Positions 1 through 8,240 of a DNA stretch of 36,498 bases are shown here, piece after piece (position 1 is the first letter of the stretch; every line of letters begins with the position of its first letter). The stretch comes from CAVVYW01 sp963752605 (GTDB taxonomy: Bacteria; Actinomycetota; Thermoleophilia; Solirubrobacterales; 70-9). The notes beneath the pieces are model-generated. The model did no database searches. It saw only the letters and a list, made by a program, of their open reading frames with translations, and had not been told where the DNA came from. The position numbers and the translations under genes were made by a program. The stretch covers positions 1 to 36,498 of the forward strand of contig CAVVYW010000007.1 in the NCBI GenBank assembly GCA_963752605.1, read 5' to 3'.

Positions 1-35
1 GAGAGGCTCTGACGCGGCAGCCCCGAGGCCGTCAC

Positions 36-41
36 TAGCCT
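36..41 (+). promoter_or_regulatory. -10 box (TAGCCT) of leaderless-type polX promoter
   Basis: TAGCCT fits the actinobacterial TANNNT -10 pattern and ends 6 nt before the ATG at 48, so transcription would begin at or beside the start codon. No Shine-Dalgarno sequence precedes the ATG. The identical hexamer stands 6-8 nt before two other genes in this window. The assignment is by pattern only. Confidence 0.5.
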
Positions 42-47
42 GAGGGC

Positions 48-1787
48 ATGCGGAACGCCGAGATTGCCTCCGCCCTGCGGGAGCTGGGCATCCTCTACGA
101 GCTGGACGGCGCAGATCGCTTCCGCGTGCTCGCCTACCGGGAGGCGGCGCGGGCGATCGCGCAGAGCCCGATCTCCGCGGAGCAGCTCTCGGCCGAGGGG
201 AGGCTGACCGAGCTGCCGGGGGTCGGCAAGACGATCGCCGAGAAGGTCTCCGCCCTGATCGCGGAGGGTGAGATCCCGGCCGCCGCCAAGCTGAAGCAGA
301 AGTTCCCCGCGACGCTGGTCGAGGTGACGCGGGTGCCCGGGCTGGGCGCCAACTCCGCCAAGCTCATCTACGACGAGATCGGGGTGGAGAACCTCGACCA
401 GCTCAAACAGGCCGCCGAGGACCAGCGACTGCGCGAGATCCGCGGCCTCGGTCCCAAGGCCGAGGAGAACGTGCTCGCATCGCTCAGCAACTTCGCCGAG
501 GACGGCACCGGCGAGCGGCTGCTGCTCTCCCACGTGCTGCCGATCGCCGAGGAGATCAGGGGCGACCTGCTGGGGCGGGCGTCGCAAGCAGGATCGAGAT
601 CGCCGGCTCCGCCAGGCGCTGGGCCGAGACCTGCAAGGACCTCGACCTGATCGCGATCACCGACGACCCGGCGGCGCTCTCCGAGGCGCTGGCGACCCAC
701 GGCCTTTCGGCCGAGGCTCGTGGCGGCGGCCGGGAGAAGGCGAGCGTTCTGACCCACTCGGGGCTCTCGGTCGACGTCCGCTTCGGCTCCGACGAGAACT
801 TCGGGAATCTGCTCCAGCACTTCACCGGCTCCGCCGCGCACAACGTGCAGCTCCGGGAGCGGGCCCTCGCCAGAGGGCTTCTCGGTCAGCGAGCACGGCG
901 TCGCCAAGACGAAGGGCAAGAAGGTCCACCGCTTCAGCGAGGAGGCCGGGGTCTACGAGCTGCTCGGGCTCGCCTACATCGAGCCCGAGCTGCGCGAGGG
1001 CCGGGGGGAGATCGAGGCCGCCGAGTCAGGCGAGCTGCCCGAGCTGGTGACCGTGGACAACATCCGCGGAGACCTGCACTCCCACACCACGCTCTCGGAC
1101 GGCCGCAACACCCTCGAGGAGATGGCGGAGGCCGCGCGGAAGCGCGGCTACGCCTACCTCGCGGTCACCGACCACTCCGCCAGCCACGGCTTCGGCGACG
1201 ACGTCAGCCCCAGGCAGCTCGCGAAGCGGATCGAGGAGGTCCGCGCCTACAACGAGTCGGCCCCGCGCGGGTTCAGGCTGCTGGCCGGCTCCGAGGTCAA
1301 CATCGGCACGGACGGCGAGCCCGACTACCCGGACAAGCTGCTGGCCGAGCTCGACTGGGTGATCGGCAGCGTCCACACCAAGTTCCGCATGGACGAGAAG
1401 AAGATGACCGATCGCGTCATCGCCGCGATGGAGCATCCGCTGATCGACTGCATCGGGCACCTCACCGGCCGGCTGCTCCTGAGGCGCGAGCCCTACGGGG
1501 TCGACATCGAGCGAATCGTCGAGGCGGCGGCGCGGACCGGGACGATGATGGAGATCAACGGCAACCCGAACCGGCGGGACCTGAACGAGGGCCACGCGAA
1601 GCTGGCCGCCGAGGCCGGGGTGACGATCGTCTGCAACACCGACGCGCACGGCGTCAACACGCTCGGCAACATCAAGTACTCGGTGGCGACCGCGCGGCGC
1701 GCCTGGCTCACGGCCGAGCAGGTCGCCAACACCCGGACGTGGCGCTCCTTCGCGCCGCTCCGCAAGCGGGCGCGGAAGGCGGGCTAG
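48..1787 (+). CDS. polX: DNA polymerase/3'-5' exonuclease PolX (two frameshifts)
   Basis: Family X DNA polymerase fused to a PHP phosphoesterase, used in gap-filling base-excision repair in the cytoplasm. The first frame carries the 8-kDa-like region and helix-hairpin-helix (LPGVGKTIAEKV, about residues 56-67). After a shift near 580 comes the nucleotidyltransferase core (GSARRWAETCKDLDLI with the D-x-D pair, then VDVRFG). After a second shift near 875 comes the PHP domain: GDLHSHTTLSDG, VTDHS, GSEVNI, GSVHTKF, EINGNPNRRDL and CNTDAHG, all expected metal ligands. About 580 codons in total is normal for bacterial PolX. The first shift looks like one missing base and the second like one extra G in a G run, so the protein is probably intact in the organism. 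The next gene, tetR, converges on it. Confidence 0.93.
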
Positions 1788-1800
1788 GGGCCGCCCTAGC
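1783..1800. terminator. Bidirectional hairpin holding both stop codons
   Basis: A perfect 7-bp inverted repeat, GCTAGGG-GCCG-CCCTAGC, with a tetraloop. The TAG stop of polX (1785-1787) lies in the left arm and the TAG stop of the converging tetR gene (1798-1796 on the minus strand) in the right arm. There is no T-tract, so it is either a weak intrinsic terminator or a transcript-end-stabilising hairpin. Confidence 0.5.
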
Positions 1801-2456
1801 GCAGGCGGGGGGTTCCCGGCGGCCGCCGGGGCAGCCTGTCGCTGCCCGGCGCGCGCAGGCCGTCGAGCACGATCGCCAGGAAGCGCTCCCAGGACATCCC
1901 CGGCGCCATCCTGCCGGCGGAGGCGGCCTCGGTGACGTGGCCGAGCCCGCAGATGATCATCGGGACGTCCTCGACCTCCGCGTCCTTTCGCAGGTCCCCG
2001 GAACGCTGTGCGAGCGTGAGCAGCTTCTCGCTGAGCTCGATCGTCCCCGAGCTCTCGGCGTGGGCCTGCATCACGTCGGTCCGCGAGGAGAACACCTGGG
2101 AGAGGCCGCGATCTTGGCCTGCAGCTCGACCGAGAAGCGCATGTAGTCGCTGAAGGCCTGCCAGGGGTCGTCCTTGGCCTCCTCCAGCGCGGCCCCGCCG
2201 CGCTCGGCGATCCGCTCGAAGCGCTCGGCGACGAGGGCCTCGATCAGGTCGTCCTTGGTGGGGAAGTGGCGGTAGACGGTCCCGACGCCGACCTTCGCGG
2301 CCTTCGCGATGTCGGGCATCTGGGCGTCGAGCCCCTGCTCGGCGAACAGCTCCTTGGCGGCTGCGAGCACCGCGTCGCGGTTCCGGCGGGCGTCCGCGCG
2401 CAGCTCGCGCGGTGCGCCTCGGCGGCCTTCGGCCTCGTCTTGGTCGCTGTCGTCAT
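1796..2456 (-). CDS. TetR/AcrR family transcriptional repressor (two frameshifts)
   Basis: Likely local repressor of the divergent MFS exporter gene. The ATG at 2456 starts MTTATKTRPKAAEAHR. A shift near 2410 leads into ELRADARRNRDAVLAAAKEL and the classical TetR helix-turn-helix (PDIAKAAKVGVGTVYRHF followed by PTKDDL). A second shift near 2100 leads into the C-terminal ligand and dimerisation part (from about VFSSRTDVMQAH to PPGTPRLR). The combined length of about 220 residues is usual for the family. Three inverted repeats between the two divergent genes are candidate binding sites. The ligand cannot be predicted. The frameshifts look like consensus errors because the helix-turn-helix is flawless. 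Confidence 0.88.
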
Positions 2457-2488
2457 CTGGCGTTCCTGCCCCTTGTGTGTGATCCGGG

Positions 2489-2504
2489 CGTGACGGTCGT
2501 CACG
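2489..2504. promoter_or_regulatory. Inverted repeat near tetR start
   Basis: CGTGAC-GGTC-GTCACG, 6-bp arms with a 4-bp spacer, lies 33 bp upstream of the tetR ATG. Its sequence differs from the two operator copies further right, so it may bind another regulator or have no function. Confidence 0.35.
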
Positions 2505-2507
2505 CAA

Positions 2508-2525
2508 ACGGAACTCCGATTCCGT
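2508..2525. promoter_or_regulatory. Operator copy 1 for the TetR repressor
   Basis: Palindrome ACGGAA-CTCCGA-TTCCGT with 6-bp arms and a 6-bp spacer. The core CGGAACTCNNNTTCCG recurs at 2543-2558, with the two centres 34 bp apart (just over three helical turns). It lies directly upstream of and abutting the -10-like TATAGT (2525-2530), so bound repressor would block the exporter promoter. Confidence 0.65.
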
Positions 2526-2530
2526 ATAGT
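2525..2530 (+). promoter_or_regulatory. -10 box (TATAGT) of MFS exporter promoter
   Basis: TATAGT matches TATAAT at five of six positions and lies between the two operator copies. Transcription from about 2537 would give a leader of about 115 nt that contains operator copy 2 and a Shine-Dalgarno sequence before the ATG at 2652. No clear -35 element was seen. Confidence 0.45.
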
Positions 2531-2542
2531 TCTAACCGAAAC

Positions 2543-2558
2543 CGGAACTCAGGTTCCG
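2543..2558. promoter_or_regulatory. Operator copy 2 for the TetR repressor
   Basis: CGGAA-CTCAGG-TTCCG, 5-bp arms with a 6-bp spacer, repeats the core of the palindrome at 2508-2525. A duplicated palindrome between a TetR gene and a divergent exporter gene is the standard operator arrangement for this regulator family. Confidence 0.62.
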
Positions 2559-2651
2559 ATTATGGCACAAGCTCAACAAACAAAGACGACCGGCCTGTCT
2601 ATCCGGGCGCCTCCCGTTCGTCTTAGAGGTAAGCGACAGATTGGAGACCAC

Positions 2652-4122
2652 ATGACCACCGCCGCCGAATACCGAGAGAAGAGATGGCTCGCCCTGGTCC
2701 TGCTCTGCATGGCGCAGTTCGTGGTCGTCCTCGACGCCTCGATCGTCAACGTCGCCCTTCCGTCGATCGGCGAGGGCCTCAGCTTCTCCCAGGAGAACCT
2801 GGCCTGGGTGGTCAACGCGTACATCCTGACCTTCGGAGGATTCCTCCTGCTCGGCGGCCGCATGGCGGACCTGTTGGGCCGGCGGCGCGTCTTCATGGCC
2901 GGACTGATCGTGGTCGCCGTCGCCTCGCTGGCGGCGGGGTTCGCGTCCAACGAGGGACAGCTGATCGCCGCCCGTGCCGCCCAGGGCCTCGGCGCCGCGA
3001 TCATCTCCCCCGCGGCGCTTTCGATCGTCACGACCCTGTTCACGGACGGCTCCGAGCGCAACAAGGCGCTCGGTGTCTGGGGAGCGGTTGCCGGATCCGG
3101 CGGCGCCGCCGGCGTCCTGCTCGGCGGGATCCTCACCGACGGCCTCGGCTGGGAGTGGGTGCTGTGGGTGAACGTCCCCGTCGCCCTGATCGCCCTGGCG
3201 CTGACGCCGGGCCTGATCCCCGAGAGCCGCTCGGAGTCTGCGACGCGTCACTTCGACGCGGCCGGCGCGGTCACGGTGACCGCCGGACTGTCGGTGCTGG
3301 TCTACGCCCTGGTCGACGCGGTCGAGGCCGGCTGGGGCTCGACCCAGACGATCGGGCTGCTCGCGCTGTCGGCGGCCCTGATCGCCGCCTTCATCGCGAT
3401 CGAGCTGCGCTCGAAGGCGCCGCTGATGCCCTTCCGGATCTTCCGGCTGCGCACGCTGACCGGCGCCAACGTGGTCGGGCTGCTGGTCGGAGCCTCGCTG
3501 TTCTCGGCGTTCTTCTTCATCTCGCTGTACATGCAGCAGGTGCTCGGCTACAGCGCGATCAAGGCGGGTCTCTCCTACCTGCCGCTGGCGCTGATGATCA
3601 TCGTCTCGGCGGGGGTCGGCGGCCAGCTCGTCACCCGGCTCGGCTTCAAGCCGGTGCTGGCGGCCGGGATGCTGTTCATCGCGGCCGGCCTCGGCTGGTT
3701 CTCGCAGGTCTCCGTGGGCGGCGGGTTCCTCACCGACGTCCTCGGGCCCTCGCTGCTGATGGCGACGGGCTCGGCTTCGCCTTCGTCACCTCGACGATCG
3801 CGGCCGTGTCCGGCGTCGGGAGCGGGAGTCCGGCCTCGCGAGCGGGCTGATCAACACCTCGCAGCAGATCGGAGGTGCGCTTGGCCTCGCCGTGCTGGCG
3901 ACGATCGCCAATTCGCGAACGGATGACCTGATGGCGGCGCGGGCGGAGACGTCGGCTGCCGAACGCGCTCACCGAGGGCTTCCAGGCGGCGTTCATCGCC
4001 GGAACCGGGATCGCGCTGCTCGGGTTCGTGCGACGCTGGTGCTGATCCGCTCGCGCGACAGCCGCGCCCACGTCGAGCTCGGCGCCGCGGAGGCGGAGCC
4101 CGCCCGCGCCTGGCCGGTCTAG
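2652..4122 (+). CDS. DHA2-type MFS drug exporter (about four frameshifts)
   Basis: Proton-driven multidrug exporter of the EmrB/QacA (14-helix) group in the inner membrane. The ATG at 2652 has GGAG 5 nt upstream. The first segment shows the family signature FVVVLDASIVNVALPSI at the first helix, the loop motif GGRMADLLGRRRVF between helices 2 and 3, and motif C-like glycines in helix 5. Shifts near 3768, 3822, 3960 and 4050 break the last part, where LGFAFVTSTIAAVSGV, ESGLASGLINTSQQIGGALG, ALTEGFQAAFIAGTGIALLG and TLVLIRSRDSRAHVEL continue the expected fold in changing frames. Most shifts look like one lost G in a short G run. Total length of about 490 residues is normal. It is divergent from, and probably controlled by, the TetR gene at 1796-2456. 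Confidence 0.9.
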
Positions 4123-4661
4123 ACGCCCGCCGCCGGAGGTGGATGCCCCGGCGGCGGGCGGTCGCGCCGCAGACCGGGGGTGCGGACCAGCTTCACCGGC
4201 TGCAGCGCCGAGCCGGGCTCGACGTAGAACCGCACGCCGTCCCTCTCCTCTATCGCCGCAACGGCCCGCTCCCGAGACCGCCAGGCGAGCGCGGCGGCGA
4301 GGGCGAAGCCGGTTCCGATCGCCGCGACGCCCGGGAAGACGAAGCCGACACCGCCGGCGACCAGGGCGAAGACGGCCAGGGGCCAGAGCCGCCCCAGTGC
4401 CGCGCGGCCCGTGGCGTCGTACTGGGGAAGCGTGGGGGTCGTGCGGGCGGCGGAGAGCACCGGGCTCATCGCCTGCATCGCCCTCGAGGGGCGGCCCATC
4501 AGCAGCCCGGCGACGAGCGCGACCGTCCACCAGACCGCGGCGACGATGAGCGTGGTCGTGTCGTCGGCCCGGTCGGCCGCGATCACCGTCACCGCCGCCA
4601 GGGCGGTCGCTGAGCCTCCGGCCAGCAGCACAGTCGCTCGCAGCAGGTCGCAGTACGCCAC
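4119..4661 (-). CDS. Small four-helix membrane protein downstream of otsB
   Basis: A 180-residue protein I do not recognise. Four hydrophobic segments are visible at about residues 12-32, 37-55, 92-108 and 111-127, followed by a charged, proline-rich cytoplasmic-type tail (RDGVRFYVEPGSALQPVKLV). A GTG start at 4661 begins 3 nt after the otsB stop, so the two are very likely co-transcribed and translationally linked. Its TAG stop and the TAG stop of the converging MFS gene share the palindrome CTAG at 4119-4122. A function in the membrane next to trehalose synthesis is possible but not shown. Confidence 0.75.
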   Translation of the reverse strand: MAYCDLLRATVLLAGGSATALAAVTVIAADRADDTTTLIVAAVWWTVALVAGLLMGRPSRAMQAMSPVLSAARTTPTLPQYDATGRAALGRLWPLAVFALVAGGVGFVFPGVAAIGTGFALAAALAWRSRERAVAAIEERDGVRFYVEPGSALQPVKLVRTPGLRRDRPPPGHPPPAAGV

Positions 4662-4664
4662 TGT

Positions 4665-5453
4665 CTACGCGGCCAGTTCCTCGAGCAGGGCGATGACGCC
4701 CTCCGGCCCCTCCACGGTGAGGTCGGCATTCGCCTGGACCTCGGGCGGCGTCTCATCGGAGGCCACCGCCACGCAGACGACGGTGTCAGCTCGCCGTCCT
4801 CCTGGAGAGTGCGGAGGCCCCGAAAGGCGTCGACGTCGGTCCGGTCGTCTCCGGCATAGAGCGCGGCGTCGATCTGCCGCATCGGCACCAGCGCCGCCAC
4901 GGCGATGCCCTTGTTCACGGCGACGTTCGGCCTGATCTCGAGGACCTTGCGGCCGTGATGCGGGACGAGCTCCTGCCACTCCGCCGCGCTCGCGATCTCG
5001 TGGGCCAGCGACTCCGCGGCGCCCTCGTTCTCGGCGCCTCGCCAGTGCAGCGCGATGATCGCGCCCTTGTCCTCGGTCCGGATGCCGGCCTTCTCCAGCT
5101 CCCTCTGGTCGAGTCCCCACGAATCGCGATGCGTCCTCGTCGTGGCCGTCGAGGGATGGGTCGGGGCGGGGCTCGCTCTCGCCGGGCAGCAGCAGCTCGA
5201 AGCCGTGGTTCCCCGAATAGACGAGCTCGTCGAGGCCGACGACCCGGCGCGCGTCCTTGGCCCGCCGGCCGCTGATGCACGCCACCAGGGCATAGTCGCG
5301 CGCGAGCTTCCTCAGCAGCTCACGGGCGCGCTCGGGAACAGCGGCATCGTCGGGGCGCTCGACGATCGGCGCCAGCGTTCCATCGACGTCGAAGAAGAGA
5401 CCCGTTCGCTCCGGGTTCTCACGCAGTCGGGCGAGCGATTCGGCCGCTTCCAC
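4665..5453 (-). CDS. otsB: Trehalose-6-phosphate phosphatase (two frameshifts)
   Basis: HAD-superfamily enzyme releasing trehalose from trehalose 6-phosphate in the cytoplasm. The first frame has the nucleophile motif GLFFDVDGTLAPIVERPDDA, then ISGRRAKDARRVVG and the substrate-facing YSGNHGFELLLPG. A shift near 5127 leads into AIIALHWRGAENEGAAESLA, KGIAVAALVPM and the metal motif YAGDDRTDVDAFRGL. A second shift near 4792 returns to the first frame and ends in EGPEGVIALLEELAA. About 262 residues is typical for OtsB. GTG start at 5453. No otsA (synthase) is present in the window. The TauE-like pair is divergent, with only 20 bp between the start codons. Confidence 0.9.
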   Translation of the reverse strand: MEAAESLARLRENPERTGLFFDVDGTLAPIVERPDDAAVPERARELLRKLARDYALVACISGRRAKDARRVVGLDELVYSGNHGFELLLPGESEPRPDPSLDGHDEDASRFVGTRPEGAGEGRHPDRGQGRDHRAALARRRERGRRGVAGPRDRERGGVAGARPASRPQGPRDQAERRREQGHRRGGAGADAADRRRALCRRRPDRRRRLSGPPHSPGGRRADTVVCVAVASDETPPEVQANADLTVEGPEGVIALLEELAA

Positions 5454-5458
5454 GTCAA

Positions 5459-5467
5459 CTAGTATCG
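5459..5467. promoter_or_regulatory. Overlapping divergent -10 boxes (otsB / TauE-like pair)
   Basis: The two divergent GTG codons are only 20 bp apart, so both promoters must overlap. On the plus strand TAGTAT (5460-5465) ends 8 nt before the GTG at 5474. On the minus strand GATACT (5467-5462) ends 7 nt before the GTG at 5453. The shared core is the palindrome ACTAGT. Both transcripts would be leaderless or nearly so. Confidence 0.45.
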
Positions 5468-5473
5468 CCCGCC

Positions 5474-5830
5474 GTGCGGAGGACTCTGAAGCTGGCGGCG
5501 ATCGGGACCGCCGCCGGCGCCTTCAGCGGCCTGTTCGGAGTCGGCGGCGGGACGATCATCGTCCCCCTGCTGATCGTCTGGCTCGCCTACGGCGAGCGCG
5601 AGGCAACCGGCACGAGCATGGCCGCGATCGTGATCATCGCGGGCCTGGCGGCCGCCTTTCAGGCCGGCTACGGAAACGTCTCCGTGGGCAACGCGGCCCT
5701 GGTCGGCATCCCCGCGATCGCTGGAGCGATCGCGGGCACGGCGCTTCAACAGAGGCTTTCGGAGCGGTTGATCTCGGGCCTGTTCGCCCTGCTGCTGGTC
5801 GTGATCGCGGTGGAGCTGATCGTGCCGTGA
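5474..5830 (+). CDS. TauE/SafE-family permease, first half-size subunit
   Basis: Inner-membrane protein of 118 residues related to one of the two repeats of TauE/SafE (DUF81) anion permeases, which move sulfite, sulfoacetate or similar organosulfur anions. It carries the family glycine motif (GAFSGLFGVGGGTIIVPLL, about residues 15-33), then three further hydrophobic stretches. Typical members have about 250 residues with two such repeats; here each repeat is its own gene. The next gene overlaps by 4 nt (GTGA), so the two halves are co-translated and likely form a heteromeric pore. The substrate cannot be read from the sequence. Confidence 0.82.
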   Translation: MRRTLKLAAIGTAAGAFSGLFGVGGGTIIVPLLIVWLAYGEREATGTSMAAIVIIAGLAAAFQAGYGNVSVGNAALVGIPAIAGAIAGTALQQRLSERLISGLFALLLVVIAVELIVP

Positions 5831-6210
5831 GCGAGGTCGCCGCTGCGATTCTCGGGTTCCTCGGCGGGATGGTCGGCGGCCTGCTCGGTGTCGGGGGCGG
5901 GATCCTCTTCGTCCCCGCGCTCACCATCTTCATGGACGAGCCGCAGGTGGAGGCCGAGGCGACCTCGCTGCTCGCGATCGTCCCGGTGGCGATCGTCGCC
6001 ACCTGGCGCCAGCGCTCCTACGGGAACGTCCGCCTCGCCGACGGCGCCCTGATCGGCGTCCTCTCGCCCGTCGGCGTCGCGATCGGCGTGGTGGTCGCGA
6101 ACGAGGTGAGCCAGCGGGTGCTCGAGCTCTCCTTTGCCGGGCTCGCCCTGCTGATCGCGGCGAGGCTGGCGATCCGGGCCTTCCGTCCCGCGCGCGAGAC
6201 TTCCGGCTGA
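5827..6210 (+). CDS. TauE/SafE-family permease, second half-size subunit
   Basis: A 127-residue membrane protein starting at the GTG that overlaps the upstream stop. It repeats the same glycine motif (GGLLGVGGGILFVPALTIF, about residues 18-36) and has four hydrophobic segments, matching the other repeat of TauE/SafE proteins. A stop followed by an overlapping GTG is a clean gene junction. A frameshift merging both into one gene cannot be fully excluded, because this part of the sequence has many indels elsewhere, but each half has sensible ends. Confidence 0.82.
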   Translation: MSEVAAAILGFLGGMVGGLLGVGGGILFVPALTIFMDEPQVEAEATSLLAIVPVAIVATWRQRSYGNVRLADGALIGVLSPVGVAIGVVVANEVSQRVLELSFAGLALLIAARLAIRAFRPARETSG

Positions 6211-6220
6211 CTCCCCCATT

Positions 6221-6340
6221 TTGGGCGTATCTGACGATAACGCCGGCGCCTCCGCGCCGGAGCCGGCCGAAACCCCGCCATCCAGCAGTCCGCTGCCCGC
6301 CCCCGGCAACTCGGGCAACGCCCCCGGCCACAACAGGTAG
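6221..6340 (+). other. Short Pro/Ser/Gly/Asn-rich open frame (39 codons)
   Basis: A TTG at 6221 opens 39 codons rich in Pro, Ser, Gly, Asn and Ala, ending PAPGNSGNAPGHNR. It has no convincing ribosome site and contains the hairpin at 6243-6260. It could be the tail of a low-complexity secreted protein or chance. I do not claim it is translated. Confidence 0.15.
6243..6260. terminator. Hairpin between converging genes
   Basis: A perfect 7-bp stem CCGGCGC / GCGCCGG with loop CTCC, in the 142-bp gap between the TauE-like pair and the converging exonuclease gene. There is no T-tract. It is a possible transcript-end structure. Confidence 0.4.
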
Positions 6341-6352
6341 GCCGCGCAGGTA

Positions 6353-7275
6353 CTAGAGGCCCTGCTCGAGCGCGCCCTTGACGCCGGCGTCGAGGGCGTT
6401 CAGCCGGTAGAGCGCGAGCGCCTCGGGCGTGCCGAAGCCCCTCCCCGCGCTCCGCGCCCCTCGGCTCCATGATGGGAGAGCACGCAGTGAAGGAGCGCCG
6501 CGCGGCGCTCGGCCGCCAGCCCCTCGGCGGCGCGCCCGATGATCTCCGCGCCGATGGTGAGGTGGCCGAGCAGCCTGCCCTCCTCGGTGATCCCGAACTC
6601 GGCCCCGTAGGTGAACTCGCGGACCTTGCCGACGTCGTGGAGGAGCGCCGCCGCCATCAGCAGGTCGGAGTCGAGCCGCGGATGGAGCTGGCAGACGTCC
6701 CCGACCAGCGTCCCGACCGCGACGGTGTGCTCGAGCAGCCCGCCGAGATAGGCGTGGTGGCCGGCGCGGGTGCAGGGGGCCCGCCTGAACTCGCCCGCCA
6801 GCGGCTCGGCGAACAGCACCCGCTGCACCACGCCTCGCAGCGCCGGGTCGTACACCTCGCCAGTCAGGTGCTCGAGGAAGCCGGCCAGCTCGTCGTGGTC
6901 CCGATACGCGCTCGGTAGGTAGGAGGCCGGATCGACCGACTCCGCGTCGAGAGAGCGGATGTCGTCGACCTCGGCGACGAGCTCGCCGCGGAAGCGCTCC
7001 ACCCGGCCCGACACCCGGATCGGGTCGCCGCGCTCGAAGCGGGAGGAGAGGCGATCGACGTCGCGGAAGGCACGGGCCGCGATCGAGCCGCTGCGGTCAC
7101 GCAGTTCCAGGGAGAGATAGGAGGAGCCGTTCCGGGCCGTGAGCCGATCCTTCCGCAGGCAGGCGTAGTCGCCCCGGAAGCGCTGTCCGGGCCGAAGCTC
7201 GGAGATGGAGGGCCCGGCGAGCGTCGGTGCATCGCCGGTGTCTGTTTGCTGGGCGGCCTGTGCTCCGGGGCTCAC
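6353..7275 (-). CDS. YhaM-like 3'-5' exoribonuclease, OB fold plus HD domain (one frameshift)
   Basis: Cytoplasmic nuclease-type protein of about 307 residues. Residues 25-110 form an OB fold (RFRGDYACLRKDRLTARNGS through DPIRVSGRVERFRGELVAEV). The HD phosphohydrolase part follows, with HHAYLGGLLEHTVAVGTLV, the metal-binding LLHDVGKV, GHLTIGAEII and CVLSHHG. This order is that of Bacillus YhaM, a 3'-5' exoribonuclease also reported to act on DNA. A shift near 6440 breaks the last 28 residues; in the other frame GTPEALALYRLNALDAGVKG completes the usual C-terminus and stops at 6353. The GTG start at 7275 has GGGGGGAAG about 10 nt upstream. Confidence 0.85.
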
Positions 7276-7354
7276 GCTTCGATCTTCCCCCCGGGGCCGG
7301 ACGCATGTTCAGGAACCGCGTCAATGGACCGGCGCCTGCGCGAAGACCACTCGC

Positions 7355-7360
7355 TAGTCT
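7355..7360 (+). promoter_or_regulatory. -10 box (TAGTCT) of PAC2 gene, leaderless type
   Basis: TAGTCT ends 7 nt before the ATG at 7368 and no ribosome-binding sequence is present between them. It has the same layout as the boxes before polX, the uvrD-like gene and others in the window. Confidence 0.5.
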
Positions 7361-7367
7361 CGAATCA

Positions 7368-8240
7368 ATGGAAGGTCTCGTGTGGGAGTCCGAGCCTCCG
7401 CGCCTCCGCTCACCGATTCTGGTCTGTGCATTCGCCGGCTGGAATGACGCGGCCGGGGCAGCGACGACGGCGTTGACGGCCGTCGGCGACGCGCTGGATA
7501 CGGAGCTGATCGCGCAGATCGATCCCGAGGAGTTCTTCGACTTCCAGGCGAACCGGCCGAACATCCGGCTCACCGAGGAGGAGACCCGCGAGATCGACTG
7601 GCCCGGCAACGTGCTCTACGCGGCCCGCGCACACCGGGCCGAGCACGACCTCGTCCTGCTCAGCGGAACCGAGCCCAACCTGCGCTGGCGGACCTTCTCC
7701 GAGGGAATCGCCGGGGCCGCCGAGTCACTGGGCATCCAGATGGTGGTGACGCTCGGTGCCCTCATCGCCGACGTGGCCCACAGCCTGCCCGTGCCCATCA
7801 CAGGGCTCGCCTCCGACGAGGAGCTCGCCGAGCGGCTCAGCCTGACGCGGTCGAACTACGAGGGACCGACCGGCATCGTCGGCGTACTGCACGACGCCTG
7901 CCGGCGGCGGGGCATTCCCTCGGCGACCCTCTGGGCGGCCGTCCCCCACTACGTCGCGGCGGTGCCCAACCCGAAGGCGGCCCTCGCCCTGCTGAGGCGC
8001 CTGGAGGGGCTCGTCGGCGTCGCCGTCGAGGCCTCCGGGCTCGAGGAGGAGGCCGACACCTACGACAGCCAGGTCAGCCGGGCGGTCGCCGCCAATCCCG
8101 AGATCGAGGAGCTGGTCCAGCGCCTGGAGGAGGAGCAGGCGGACCGCATCGAGCTCGAGGACGACCTTCCCTCGGGCGAGGCCCTGGCCCGCGACTTCGA
8201 GCGGTTCCTTCGCCAGCACGGCCCGGGACCCGACGCCTAG
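7368..8240 (+). CDS. PAC2 (proteasome assembly chaperone 2-like) family protein
   Basis: A 290-residue intact soluble protein of the PAC2 family, a common actinobacterial and archaeal fold related to the eukaryotic proteasome-assembly chaperone PAC2. Its bacterial role is unsettled. Supporting features are the N-terminal ILVCAFAGWNDAAGAATTAL, the central VVTLGALIADVAHSLPVPIT, and a C-terminal acidic coiled-coil-like stretch (EIEELVQRLEEEQADRIELE, about residues 244-263). The ATG at 7368 is chosen because of the -10 box 7 nt upstream. The converging uvrD-like gene abuts it: the two TAG stops are adjacent with no spacer. No proteasome gene is in the window. Confidence 0.87.
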   Translation: MEGLVWESEPPRLRSPILVCAFAGWNDAAGAATTALTAVGDALDTELIAQIDPEEFFDFQANRPNIRLTEEETREIDWPGNVLYAARAHRAEHDLVLLSGTEPNLRWRTFSEGIAGAAESLGIQMVVTLGALIADVAHSLPVPITGLASDEELAERLSLTRSNYEGPTGIVGVLHDACRRRGIPSATLWAAVPHYVAAVPNPKAALALLRRLEGLVGVAVEASGLEEEADTYDSQVSRAVAANPEIEELVQRLEEEQADRIELEDDLPSGEALARDFERFLRQHGPGPDA

